Source: Rhodocyclaceae bacterium (GTDB taxonomy: Bacteria > Pseudomonadota > Gammaproteobacteria > Burkholderiales > Rhodocyclaceae). From it: a stretch of 44,152 bases of DNA. A program made the translations under genes and the position numbers. Below are positions 19,150 to 27,299 of this stretch, piece after piece. Each line of letters starts with the position of its first letter. Position 1 is the first letter of the stretch. Under the pieces are notes generated by a model that saw nothing but the letters and a program-made list of their open reading frames with translations, ran no database searches and had not been told where the DNA came from. The DNA lies in assembly GCA_024709955.1 (NCBI GenBank), contig JANJVS010000084.1, positions 1 to 44,152 on the forward strand, given 5' to 3'.

Positions 19150-19656
19150 ATGCCCGGGCTGAACAAGATCACCACCACCTATTCGGAAACCGAGGACCGC
19201 CTGCGCCTCGTCGGCGAGGATGCCGCCGGCGAGGCGGTGGTGCTGTGGCTGACGCGGCGCCTCGTCAACCGGCTGGTGCGCCAACTCGTCGAATGGCTCG
19301 AAGCGGAAGACGGCGGCGCGCTCGCGGCCCTCGGCCCGGAACTGCGGCAGTCCTGGGCCCAGGAGAAGGCGGTGCGCCAGCTGGAGCCCAGCGCTCCGGT
19401 GCGCGCCCGGGGCGATGCGCCGAAGCTGCTGGTCGCATCCGTGGACCTGAGCCGCGACCAGCGGCGCTACGTCCTCCGCTTCCGGACCGCCGACGACACG
19501 GCCCCCTCCCTTTCCCTCTCCAGCACCGAACTGCGCCAGTGGCTGGGCATCGTGCATCATCTCTACCTGGCCGCCGACTGGCCGCGCGACCCCTGGCCGG
19601 CGTGGATGGAAGAAACGGCCCCCGTCGAGCAGCGACAGCCCGCGCTGCTCCATTAG
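19150..19656 (+). CDS. Conserved-looking hypothetical protein
   Basis: A 168-residue product that I do not recognise. The start MPGLNKITTTYSETEDRLRLVGED abuts the hydrolase stop, so it is probably cotranscribed with it. It has no signal peptide or membrane helix. The middle is Arg/Leu/Glu-rich and may form helices (RLVNRLVRQLVEWLEAED); the second half looks like beta strands (RRYVLRFRTADD, LSLSSTELRQWLG). The 3' end faces the convergent histidine kinase gene 48 bp away. Confidence 0.7.
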   Translation: MPGLNKITTTYSETEDRLRLVGEDAAGEAVVLWLTRRLVNRLVRQLVEWLEAEDGGALAALGPELRQSWAQEKAVRQLEPSAPVRARGDAPKLLVASVDLSRDQRRYVLRFRTADDTAPSLSLSSTELRQWLGIVHHLYLAADWPRDPWPAWMEETAPVEQRQPALLH

Positions 19657-19704
19657 CGCCGGTTCCGCCAGGAGCCGTGCCCCGCGTCGGGCCGGGATGC
19701 GCGG

Positions 19705-21972
19705 CTATGGCGCGGGCGCCCGCGGCCGCGCCAGCCACTTGAGCAGCGTGGCGAACAGGATGTCCGGATCGATCGGCTTGGCGATGAAATCGTCCATGCC
19801 GGCCTCGAAGCAGCGCGCCTTGTCCTCGGCGTAGGCGTTGGCGGTCATGGCGATGATCGGCAGGCCGCCCAGGCCCGGCAGCCGGCGGATCTCCCGCGCC
19901 GCCTCGATGCCGTTCATCTTCGGCATCTGCATGTCCATCAGGATCAGCGCGTAGTCGTGGGCGCTGGCCATGCGCAACGCCGCCGCACCGTCGGCGGCGA
20001 CATCCACCACCATGCCTGCGTCGGTGAGCAGTTCCAGCGCGAGTTCCTGGTTCACCGGTTCGTCCTCCGCCAGCAGGATGCGCGCGCCGCGGTAGCCGCC
20101 GGCGAGGACGCGCTCGGGATCCGGCGTCTCGGCCGGGGCGTGGGCGACGTCGCCGCCGCCCTTGCGCAGGCGGGCGGTGAACCAGAAGGTGCTGCCCCGC
20201 CCCGGCGCGCTCTCCATGCCCACCGTGCCGCCCATGATCTCGGCGAGGTGCTTGGTGATGGCGAGGCCGAGGCCGGTGCCGCCGTACTTGCGCGTCGTCG
20301 AGCTGTCGGCCTGCTCGAAGGCGTCGAAGATCTTCTCCGCCGCCTCGGGAGCGACACCGATGCCGGTGTCCTCGACCACGAAGCGCAGCAGCACGTCGGT
20401 CTCGCTTTCCTCCTCCTGGCGAATGCGCAACACCACCGAACCCTTCTCGGTGAACTTGACCGCGTTGGTCGCGTAGTTCAGCAGGGCCTGGGTAAGGCGC
20501 GTCGGGTCGCCGCGCAAGTGCAGGTCGATCGGCTCGACCTCGGCCGTCAGGCGCAGACCCTTGGCAGCGGCGCGCTCGGCGAGCATCGAGATGACGTAAT
20601 CCGGCAGGCTGCCGACGGCGACATCCACCTCCTCCAGGGTGAGCTTGCCGGCCTCGATCTTCGACAGGTCGAGGATGTCGTTGATGACACTCAGCAGGTG
20701 CTGGCTGGCCTGGTCGATCTTGTCGAGCTGCTCCGCCTGGCGCGCGCTGACGCCGCCGCGGCGCACCAGATGCGCCATGCCGACGATGGCGTTCATCGGC
20801 GTGCGGATCTCGTGGCTCATGTTGGCGAGGAAGGTGCTCTTCGAGACGTTGGCGGTCTCGGCGGCGCGCATTGCCTGCTCCAGCTGGCGCGTGCGCTGCT
20901 GGACGAGGACCTCGAGATCGCGCGCGGTCTCCGCCGCCGCCTCCAGCCGCGCGCTCATGACCTTCTGGCGTTCCTCCTCCAGCGCCCGCGTGTTCGCCAC
21001 CAGCGTGCCGGCGGCCTCGACGATGGAACCGATCTCGACGATCGCGCTGCCGGGCAGTTCGGGAATCTTCTCGCCATGCAGGGCCTGATCGAGGATGTCG
21101 GTGGCCTGCACCAGCGGACGGATGAACAGGCGATGCATGCCCCAGGCGAAGATGCCCAGCAGGGTGGTCAGGAAGGCCAGGCCGGCAAGACCCACCAGCT
21201 CGACCCGGCTGGCCTGCTCCTGGATCTCGGAGAAGCGTTCGTGGGTTTGCAACTGGGCCTGGGTGGCCAGGGTATCGGTGACGCTTTTCAGCTGGTGGGT
21301 GATTTCATCCCAGGTCTTGGCGTTGCCGCGGTCGATGGCGACGATCTCGCGGCGCAGTTCGAGCAGGCGCTTGGCCTGCACGGCCAGCCGGGAAGGGGCG
21401 CCAGCGCGCAGCACCGTGTCGATCTGCCGGCCAAGTTCGTCGAGAGCCGCGACAGAATCGCCGTTCATCGCGCGGATCAGCAGCTCCTTGAGGGGTTCGC
21501 CGCGCAAGGCCACGGCCGGCAGGGCATCGATCTCCAGCAGCAGGGCGAAGGCCTCGCCATTGAGCGCGTCGCGGCGGTCGCGGCTCGTCGCCATCTCGGC
21601 GAGCGCCGCCAGCGTGCGGCTGCCAACCTCGCGGACCTTCGGGTCGGAACGGAAACCCGGCTCGTTGAACACCAGCGTCTGCGCGCTCAGGCGCGCCTGG
21701 CGGCGCTTGACCGGATCGGCGGAATTGAGCAACTCCTCGCCGAACAGGATCAGGCGTTCGACGTCGCGCGAGATCTCCTGGCGCGCGACGATCGCCGGCA
21801 GCACGTTGTCGCGCGTGTCGGCGGCGAGGCTGGCGATGCGCACCTGGCTGGCGACCACGGCCCCCAGCACCAGCACCGCGATGCCGAGAAACAGCAGGGT
21901 GGCGCCAGTCAGCAGATGGCGCAGGCGGAAGGCACGGCGCGGACGCCCGCCGCCGACGGCGGCGTCAGGCAT
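19705..21972 (-). CDS. Hybrid sensor histidine kinase / response regulator
   Basis: Membrane-bound hybrid kinase of about 755 residues. One N-terminal helix ([22 protein letters not shown]) and a second near residue 270 ([20 protein letters not shown]) bracket a helical periplasmic sensor. A linker and coiled coil follow. The HisKA domain has the phospho-His in [18 protein letters not shown], and the ATPase domain has NAVKF, DTGIGV and [11 protein letters not shown]-terminal receiver has Asp in [13 protein letters not shown] and Lys in FIAKPID. ATG 21972 is used; a GTG at 21999, 4 bp after the upstream stop, is an alternative. It is cotranscribed with the solute-binding protein gene, its likely signal input. 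Confidence 0.9.
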   Translation of the reverse strand: MPDAAVGGGRPRRAFRLRHLLTGATLLFLGIAVLVLGAVVASQVRIASLAADTRDNVLPAIVARQEISRDVERLILFGEELLNSADPVKRRQARLSAQTLVFNEPGFRSDPKVREVGSRTLAALAEMATSRDRRDALNGEAFALLLEIDALPAVALRGEPLKELLIRAMNGDSVAALDELGRQIDTVLRAGAPSRLAVQAKRLLELRREIVAIDRGNAKTWDEITHQLKSVTDTLATQAQLQTHERFSEIQEQASRVELVGLAGLAFLTTLLGIFAWGMHRLFIRPLVQATDILDQALHGEKIPELPGSAIVEIGSIVEAAGTLVANTRALEEERQKVMSARLEAAAETARDLEVLVQQRTRQLEQAMRAAETANVSKSTFLANMSHEIRTPMNAIVGMAHLVRRGGVSARQAEQLDKIDQASQHLLSVINDILDLSKIEAGKLTLEEVDVAVGSLPDYVISMLAERAAAKGLRLTAEVEPIDLHLRGDPTRLTQALLNYATNAVKFTEKGSVVLRIRQEEESETDVLLRFVVEDTGIGVAPEAAEKIFDAFEQADSSTTRKYGGTGLGLAITKHLAEIMGGTVGMESAPGRGSTFWFTARLRKGGGDVAHAPAETPDPERVLAGGYRGARILLAEDEPVNQELALELLTDAGMVVDVAADGAAALRMASAHDYALILMDMQMPKMNGIEAAREIRRLPGLGGLPIIAMTANAYAEDKARCFEAGMDDFIAKPIDPDILFATLLKWLARPRAPAP

Positions 21973-22003
21973 GCCGATGCGTTCCGCGGCGCCGCTCACG
22001 GCC

Positions 22004-22765
22004 TCAGAAGACGCTGGAAGCGAAGTAGGCGTTGTTGATCCTGGCGAAGCTGCCGTCCTGCATGATCGCGTCGATCGCCGCATTGAGGCGCTTGCGCAGG
22101 TCGTCGCGCCCCTTGGCGAACGGAATCGCCACGTCGCCGCCGAGGCCCTGGCCGTCGATCGGGCCGCCGATGAACTCGAAGCGCGCGCCCTCCTTGGTGG
22201 TGAGGAAGGCGTAGTGGCTCACGGTCGAGCCGAAAATCAGGTCCACGGCACCGCTGGCCAGCGCGTTGTTGCGCTCGGTGTTGGTGGCGAAGACGACGAT
22301 GTTGGCGTCGCCATGATTTTCGCGCAGGTATTTCTCCTGCACCGCGCCTTTCTGGACGCCGATGCTCTTGCCCTTGAGCGCCGCCGCGGAAACGGTCGCC
22401 ACCACGCCGGGCTTGCCGACGAACATCGAGGAGGAACGCCAGAAGCGGTTGCTGAAATCCACCAGCTTCTCGCGCTCCGCCGTGCGCAGCACGTTGGCGA
22501 CGACGAAATCGAAGCGCCGCTCGACGACGCCGGGAATGAAGTCGGCGAAATTGGTCGTGACGAAACGGCATTCGCTGCCCATCGCGCGGCAGATGGCGCG
22601 CGCCACATCGACCGAGAAGCCGGTCAGCTCGCCGCGCTCGTTGGTCCAGCAGAACGGCCTGTCGTTGTTGTTAACCCCGACCACCAGCGGCTCCGCCGCC
22701 AGCAAGATGCCGCTCGCCAGCAAGCCCAGCATGGCCGCTAGGGCCCGCCCGATCATGTTTCCCAT
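22004..22765 (-). CDS. Family 3 extracellular solute-binding protein
   Basis: A 253-residue periplasmic binding protein of the amino-acid (SBP_bac_3) type with a signal peptide ending [11 protein letters not shown]. Mature blocks include [41 protein letters not shown] and a C-terminal [15 protein letters not shown] 22765 is chosen because GGGGAGGTG sits just before it; GTG 22774 and ATG 22756 are also in frame. No permease or ATPase genes accompany it. The histidine kinase directly downstream suggests a sensing role rather than uptake. Confidence 0.87.
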   Translation of the reverse strand: MGNMIGRALAAMLGLLASGILLAAEPLVVGVNNNDRPFCWTNERGELTGFSVDVARAICRAMGSECRFVTTNFADFIPGVVERRFDFVVANVLRTAEREKLVDFSNRFWRSSSMFVGKPGVVATVSAAALKGKSIGVQKGAVQEKYLRENHGDANIVVFATNTERNNALASGAVDLIFGSTVSHYAFLTTKEGARFEFIGGPIDGQGLGGDVAIPFAKGRDDLRKRLNAAIDAIMQDGSFARINNAYFASSVF

Positions 22766-22915
22766 GGTTCCCACCTCCCCGCCGCAATCGTCGCCGGGAA
22801 ATCCGGCATCCCTGTTTTCGTGCAGACCGGCGGAAATATATGACTATTGGCGGGAAAATACCACTGGCAGCATATCGGGAATTACCCCCCAACTCCGCGC
22901 CACGGACAGGCCGTG

Positions 22916-24082
22916 CTACCTGCGGCCGATCGGCAGGTAGTCGGCGACATTCTCCCAGCGGCCGTTCCGGATCTGGGCGACGCGCACCTGCCTGAGCGCC
23001 AGGTGGTCGTCCGCCGTCACGGCGAAGGGGGGACTGCCGAAGAAGTCGCGCGGCGTGCGCACCTGCTCCAGCGCGGCGGCGACCCGCGCCGGCGTCGGCT
23101 GCGGGCCGGCGGCCCGCAGGGCGCGCACGAAGAGGTCGGCGCCCGCCCAGGCGAATACGTCCCAGGTGTTCGGCTCGGCCTTGAACTGCCGGCGGTAGCG
23201 TTCGATCCAGTCGGCCAGCGCGCGGTTGGCCGCCGCCGGATAGGGGTGGGGCAGCAGGACCACGCCGTAGAGACCCTCCATCGCCGCGCCGCCGAGCTCA
23301 TGCACCTGGGCGGTATAGCCGGACGCGGTGACCAGCATCGGCACCCGCCAGCCGCCGCGGCGCGCCTCGGTATAGGCGCCGATGGTCTCGCGCACCACGG
23401 TGGCGAGCACGACGAAATCGCAGTCGGCGGCCTTGAGCCGGGCGATCTGCGAGGAGAAGTCGGTGGCGCCGCGTTTGTAGCTGGTCTGCTCGCACCACTT
23501 GAGGCCCAGTTCGCCGAGCAGGCCGTCCATGCCGCGCAACACCTCGCGCCCCATGTCGTCGTCCTGGTAGAGGATGCCGACGCGCTTGAAGCCGTGCTCC
23601 GCGATCAGCTGGCGCGCGGCGGGCGGCACCGAAAGCGCGTAGGAGGGGCTCATGCCGAACTTGAGCGGATGCAGCGGCTCGTACACCTCCTTGAGCGGCG
23701 CGGCGGGAAACAGGTGCAGCACGCCGGCGTCGAGGAAGCGCGGCATGGTCGCCATCACCACCGGCGAGCCGAGGTTGTGCAGCGCGGCGAGCACGCCCGG
23801 TCCGCCGAGCAGCTTCTCGGTCGCCAGCACGGCGCGCTTGGGATCGTAGCCGGTGTCCTCGACCAGCAGCTTCAGCCGGCGCCCATGCACGCCGCCCCTG
23901 GCGTTCTCCTCCTCGAAGCGCATCAGGGTGCCGTTGCGGAAATGCACGCCGAGGGCGGCGATCGGGCCCGACAGGTCCTGCAGGCTGCCGACGCGGATCT
24001 CGGTCGGCGTGACGCCGGGCACGGCCGGCGCCGCCCGGGCGCCGAAGGCCAGGCAGGCGAGGAAGACGAACAGCAGGCGCAT
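22916..24082 (-). CDS. Branched-chain amino acid-type ABC transporter substrate-binding protein
   Basis: A 388-residue periplasmic binding protein of the LivJ/Peripla_BP_6 type with a signal peptide (MRLLFVFLACLAFGARAAPA). Blocks: TEIRVGSLQDLSGPIAALG, VHGRRLKLLVEDTGYDPKRAV, GILYQDDDMGREVL and WDVFAWAGADLFVRAL. It follows livM on the same strand with a 42-bp gap and is the last gene of the transporter operon. Ligand unknown; family members bind branched amino acids, amides, urea or aromatic acids. Confidence 0.9.
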   Translation of the reverse strand: MRLLFVFLACLAFGARAAPAVPGVTPTEIRVGSLQDLSGPIAALGVHFRNGTLMRFEEENARGGVHGRRLKLLVEDTGYDPKRAVLATEKLLGGPGVLAALHNLGSPVVMATMPRFLDAGVLHLFPAAPLKEVYEPLHPLKFGMSPSYALSVPPAARQLIAEHGFKRVGILYQDDDMGREVLRGMDGLLGELGLKWCEQTSYKRGATDFSSQIARLKAADCDFVVLATVVRETIGAYTEARRGGWRVPMLVTASGYTAQVHELGGAAMEGLYGVVLLPHPYPAAANRALADWIERYRRQFKAEPNTWDVFAWAGADLFVRALRAAGPQPTPARVAAALEQVRTPRDFFGSPPFAVTADDHLALRQVRVAQIRNGRWENVADYLPIGRR

Positions 24083-24124
24083 CGCGGCTCTCCCTGAACA
24101 GAAGTGCCGAAAGTATAACGGACG

Positions 24125-25060
24125 CTATAGACGGCGCCGCAGGACGCCGGCCAGCCCGGCGGGCGCGTGGCGCAGGCTCAGCACCAGCGCGAAACCGAAG
24201 GCGAACAGTTCCAGTCCGGCCGGTGGCAGCGCGGTCGGCAGCAGGTCGCGCAGCAGGGCGATCAGCTGCGGCAGCGCGATCAGGAAGACCGCGCCGAGCA
24301 CGATGCCGGCGCGGCTGCCGAGGCCGCCGATCACCAGCATCATCAGCAGTTCGATGGACATCACCCAGTCGAACTGCTCGGGGCTGACGAAGCGCAGCTT
24401 GTGCGCGTAGAGCGCGCCGGCGACGCCCGCCAGCGCGGCGGCGAGGGCGAAGGCGAGCGTCTTGAGCCGCGCCGGCGCGACGCCGAGGATCGCCGCGGCG
24501 ACGACATCCTCGCGCAACGCCACGAGGGCGCGGCCCGCGCTCGACGCCAGCAGGCGGCCGAGAACCCAGAGCGCCGCCAGGGCCAGCGCGAGCGCCAGCC
24601 AGTAGAGGCCGCGCTCGCCGAGCGTCCCGGCGAGCAGGCTGCGCGCCGGGGCCACGACCAGGCCGGCGTTGCCGCCGGTGAGGGATTCCCAGCGCGCCAT
24701 GATCTCCTGGACGATGAAGCCGAAGGACAAGGTGGCGATGGCCAGATGGATGCCGGCAAGCCGCCGCGCCGGCCAGGCCGCCGCGACGCCGGCAAGCGCG
24801 GCGACGGCCGCCGCCACCGGCAGCGAGGCCTCCAGCGGCCAGCCGCGCGCCTGCAGCAGCGCCTCGGCGTAGGCGCCGATGCCGATGAAGGCGGCGTGGC
24901 AGAGCGAGAGCTGGCCCGCGTAGCCGGCAAGCAGCATGAGGCCGGCGCCGGCGATCGCGTATATGGCGACGAAGCTCAATTGCGACAGGCCCCAGGGCGA
25001 GAGCAGCAGCGGCGCGGCGGCAAGCGCCGCCAGCAACGCCCCGGCGCGCGCGCGCCGCAT
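24125..25060 (-). CDS. livM: Branched-chain amino acid-type ABC permease, LivM family
   Basis: A 311-residue polytopic permease. Family signatures are LMLLAGYAGQLSLCHAAFIGIGAYAEALL near the N terminus, GRALVALREDVVAAAILGV and VIGGLGSRAGIVLGAVFLIALPQL. ATG 25060 shares a base with the livH stop (TGATG), so translation is coupled. A longer frame reaching 25717 is an out-of-frame reading of livH and is rejected. No ATPase genes (livG/livF) are nearby. Confidence 0.9.
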   Translation of the reverse strand: MRRARAGALLAALAAAPLLLSPWGLSQLSFVAIYAIAGAGLMLLAGYAGQLSLCHAAFIGIGAYAEALLQARGWPLEASLPVAAAVAALAGVAAAWPARRLAGIHLAIATLSFGFIVQEIMARWESLTGGNAGLVVAPARSLLAGTLGERGLYWLALALALAALWVLGRLLASSAGRALVALREDVVAAAILGVAPARLKTLAFALAAALAGVAGALYAHKLRFVSPEQFDWVMSIELLMMLVIGGLGSRAGIVLGAVFLIALPQLIALLRDLLPTALPPAGLELFAFGFALVLSLRHAPAGLAGVLRRRL

Positions 25061-25935
25061 CAGGCGTTCTCCTGCGCGCGGCCGCCGAACAGGCCGGCGG
25101 GCCGCCACAACAGCACGGCGAGCACCAGCACGTGGGCCGCCACGTCCTTGATGCCGTCGGGAGCATAGAAGCCGGCGAAGGACTCGACCAGGCCGAGCAG
25201 CAGGCCGCCCGCCACGGCCCCCGGCACGCTGCCGAAGCCGCCGATCACCGCCGCTGGCAGCGCCTTGAGGCCGATCAGGCCCATGTGGGCATGCACGAAG
25301 GTGACCGGCGCCAGCAGCACGCCGGCGACCGCCGCGACGCCGGCCGCCAGCGCCCAGGCCAGGCCGTGCATGCGCGCCAGCGGGATGCCGACCAGCCGCG
25401 CGCCGAGGGGATTCTGCGCCGTCGCGCGCAGCGCCTTGCCGAGCGTGGCATGGCGGAAAAAGATGAATAGCGCGAGACCCAACAGCGCGGTCACCCCGAT
25501 CACGACGAGATGGTCGGCCGCCACCGGCGTGCCCGCCAGCTCGACCGCGCGACCGGCGAAGGGCGTCGGCAGCGCGTGGGTTTCCGTGCCCCAGCCCGGC
25601 AGCATGGTCACGCCGCCCTTGAGCATGAAGCCCAGGCCCAGGGTGGTCATCACCACCGGAATGTGCGGCTGGTCGATCAGCGGCCGCAACACCGCGCGCT
25701 CCGCCAGCAGGCCGCACAGCGCCACCGCCAGCGCCGCGCCGGCGAGGGCCAGCGGCCAGGGCCAGCCGACGGCGGCAAGCGCGAGTCCGGCGAAGCCGCC
25801 GAGCATCATCAGCTCGCCCTGGGCGAAATTCACCACCCCGGTCGCCTTGTGGATCAGCACGAAGCCCAGCGCCACCAGCGCATAGACGCAGCCGGCGGCG
25901 ACGCCGGCGATGGCGAGGGACAGGATCTGGCTCAT
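25060..25935 (-). CDS. livH: Branched-chain amino acid-type ABC permease, LivH family
   Basis: A 291-residue polytopic permease and the first gene of the leftward operon livH-livM-binding protein. Signatures: VYALVALGFVLIHKATGVVNFAQGELMMLGGFAG at the N terminus, the EAA-like GKALRATAQNPLGARLVGI and PAAVIGGFGSVPGAVAGGLLLGLVES. The upstream region carries composite repeat element B, so any promoter lies in or beyond that repeat. Confidence 0.9.
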   Translation of the reverse strand: MSQILSLAIAGVAAGCVYALVALGFVLIHKATGVVNFAQGELMMLGGFAGLALAAVGWPWPLALAGAALAVALCGLLAERAVLRPLIDQPHIPVVMTTLGLGFMLKGGVTMLPGWGTETHALPTPFAGRAVELAGTPVAADHLVVIGVTALLGLALFIFFRHATLGKALRATAQNPLGARLVGIPLARMHGLAWALAAGVAAVAGVLLAPVTFVHAHMGLIGLKALPAAVIGGFGSVPGAVAGGLLLGLVESFAGFYAPDGIKDVAAHVLVLAVLLWRPAGLFGGRAQENA

Positions 25936-25959
25936 GCGTTATTCAACCATGCCGCGCCA

Positions 25960-26082
25960 AAAAGTCGGCGCCGGCAGCACGGTGAGTCCCAACAGGCTTC
26001 CCCCGGCTTTCGTGGAGGCTAACCGGTTGAAAACCGGTTAAGCGCGGCGGCCGGAACAAAAGTCGGCGCCGGCGGCACGGTG
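25960..26082 (-). repeat. Composite repeat element B (two 25-bp repeats around a core)
   Basis: Read on the minus strand, copies at 26082-26058 and 25984-25960 flank a 73-bp core with GGCCGCCGCGCTTAAC, TTAGCCTCCA and CGAAAGCCGGGG. This is the same order and spacing as element A (copy starts 98 bp apart here, 102 bp there). The core carries a perfect 9-bp hairpin TAACCGGTT/AACCGGTTA (26020-26028, 26032-26040). In element A only the outer TAAC/GTTA arms are kept. It fills the gap between the clpX-like stop and the livH start. Confidence 0.85.
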
Positions 26083-26097
26083 GAGCCGCCGTCCCGC

Positions 26098-27108
26098 TCA
26101 GCGTTGCGGCGCCGCTCCGATGTAGCGCGGGTTGTCGAACAGCGAATTGAAGACGACCTGCTTCACTTCCGGATGGTCGGGCACGAGGTAGAGCGCCGGG
26201 GTGAGCATTTCCTCGAAGATGCCGCGCAGGCTGCGGGCGCCGACGCGGTATTCCATGGCCAGGTCGGCGATCTGCTCGAACACCGCCGGCTCGATCCTGA
26301 GCTCGACGCCGTCCGCGGCGAGGATGGCGCGGAACTGGTTGTAGATCGAGTTCCTCGGCTCGGTCATGATGCGCACCAGCATGTCGCGCGACAGCGGCGC
26401 GAGGCGCGCGACGATCGGCAGGCGGCCGGCGAACTCGGGGATCAGGCCGAACTGGAACAGGTCGGTCGGCTTGACGCGCGCGTTGAGGCGGTCGAGCACC
26501 TGCTGGTTGTCGGCGTCGTCGGTGGAGATGAAGCCGAAGGCGTGGGTGTCGGCGAGAATCTCGTCGATGCCGACGAAGGCGCCGCCGCAGATGAACAGGA
26601 TCGAGGCGGTGTCGATGTAACGCGCGTCCTTGAGCTTGACCGGCGCGCCCTCCATGATCTTGAGCAGCGCGTGCTGCACGCTCTCGCCGGCGGGGCCGCG
26701 CCGCTGGCGCTCCTCGCCGCCCTCGGCCGGCGCCTTGAGCTTGTCGATCTCGTCGATGAAGACGATGCCGCGCTGCGCCTTGGCGATGTCGCCGCCGGCC
26801 TTCTCGATGAGGCGCTGCAGGATCGCCTCGATCTCGTCGTTCACGTATTCGCTCTGCGCCAGCGAGGTGGCGTCGGCGGTGACGAAGGGCACCTGCAGCG
26901 CGCGCGCCAGGGTCTCGCACAGCAACGTCTTGCCGGTGCCGGTGGGGCCGATCAGCAGCACGTTGCTCTTGACGATCTCGTGGCGGTCCAGCGTCGCCAG
27001 CGCCAGCTTCCTGAAGTGAGTATGGACGGCGACGGCGAGCTGCTTCTTGGCCTCGTCCTGACCGACGACGTGCTGGTCGAGGAATTTGACGATCTGGCTG
27101 GGAGTCAT
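26098..27108 (-). CDS. ClpX-like AAA+ ATPase lacking the zinc-binding domain
   Basis: A 336-residue AAA+ protein clearly related to ClpX: SQIVKFLDQHVVGQDEAKKQLAVAV, Walker A GPTGTGKT (54-61), Walker B GIVFIDEIDKLKAP, PEFAGRLPIVARLAPLS with sensor and arginine-finger regions, and GARSLRGIFEEMLTPALY. It starts where the AAA module of ClpX starts, so the N-terminal Cys4 zinc domain is absent. The pore loop reads SEYVNDE where ClpX has the GYVG loop. The ClpP-docking IGF loop appears to be replaced by HAFGFIS. No clpP or tig gene is nearby. Probably a divergent paralogue rather than the housekeeping unfoldase. Confidence 0.87.
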   Translation of the reverse strand: MTPSQIVKFLDQHVVGQDEAKKQLAVAVHTHFRKLALATLDRHEIVKSNVLLIGPTGTGKTLLCETLARALQVPFVTADATSLAQSEYVNDEIEAILQRLIEKAGGDIAKAQRGIVFIDEIDKLKAPAEGGEERQRRGPAGESVQHALLKIMEGAPVKLKDARYIDTASILFICGGAFVGIDEILADTHAFGFISTDDADNQQVLDRLNARVKPTDLFQFGLIPEFAGRLPIVARLAPLSRDMLVRIMTEPRNSIYNQFRAILAADGVELRIEPAVFEQIADLAMEYRVGARSLRGIFEEMLTPALYLVPDHPEVKQVVFNSLFDNPRYIGAAPQR

Positions 27109-27158
27109 GGCGGACGATTGTATCCATGAACGCGGGGCGCGTCCCGCCGCGCGCTTCC

Positions 27159-27201
27159 TTGACCGCGATCAAGCGTCCCGGCGATCCGCCCCGCATATAC
27201 C
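27159..27201 (+). promoter_or_regulatory. FNR/Anr/Dnr-type box and -10 for the redox cluster
   Basis: TTGAC-CGCG-ATCAA (27159-27172) matches the FNR-family consensus TTGAY-N4-RTCAA. An AT-rich CATATACC (27194-27201) lies 21 bp downstream as a likely -10. Transcription would then start near 27207, which puts the box centre at about -41.5, the class II activator position. It is about 130 bp upstream of the ATG at 27300. The site suggests activation at low oxygen or by nitric oxide. Confidence 0.6.
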
Positions 27202-27299
27202 TGCGACATGATGCCGCGCGACATTCCGTCACTTCCCCTGCCATTCCATCGGCGTAGGCTGCGCGCCGGTTTATCACTTCAGGACGAGGGGAGCGCAAA

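Noticed and set aside
22870-22885. Possible sigma-54 promoter upstream of the solute-binding gene
   Set aside because: The GG and GC elements do not have the right sequence or spacing.
25061-25717. Extension of livM into livH
   Set aside because: Arg/Gly/Ala-rich out-of-frame translation of livH; the hydrophobic livM start at 25060 fits the family.
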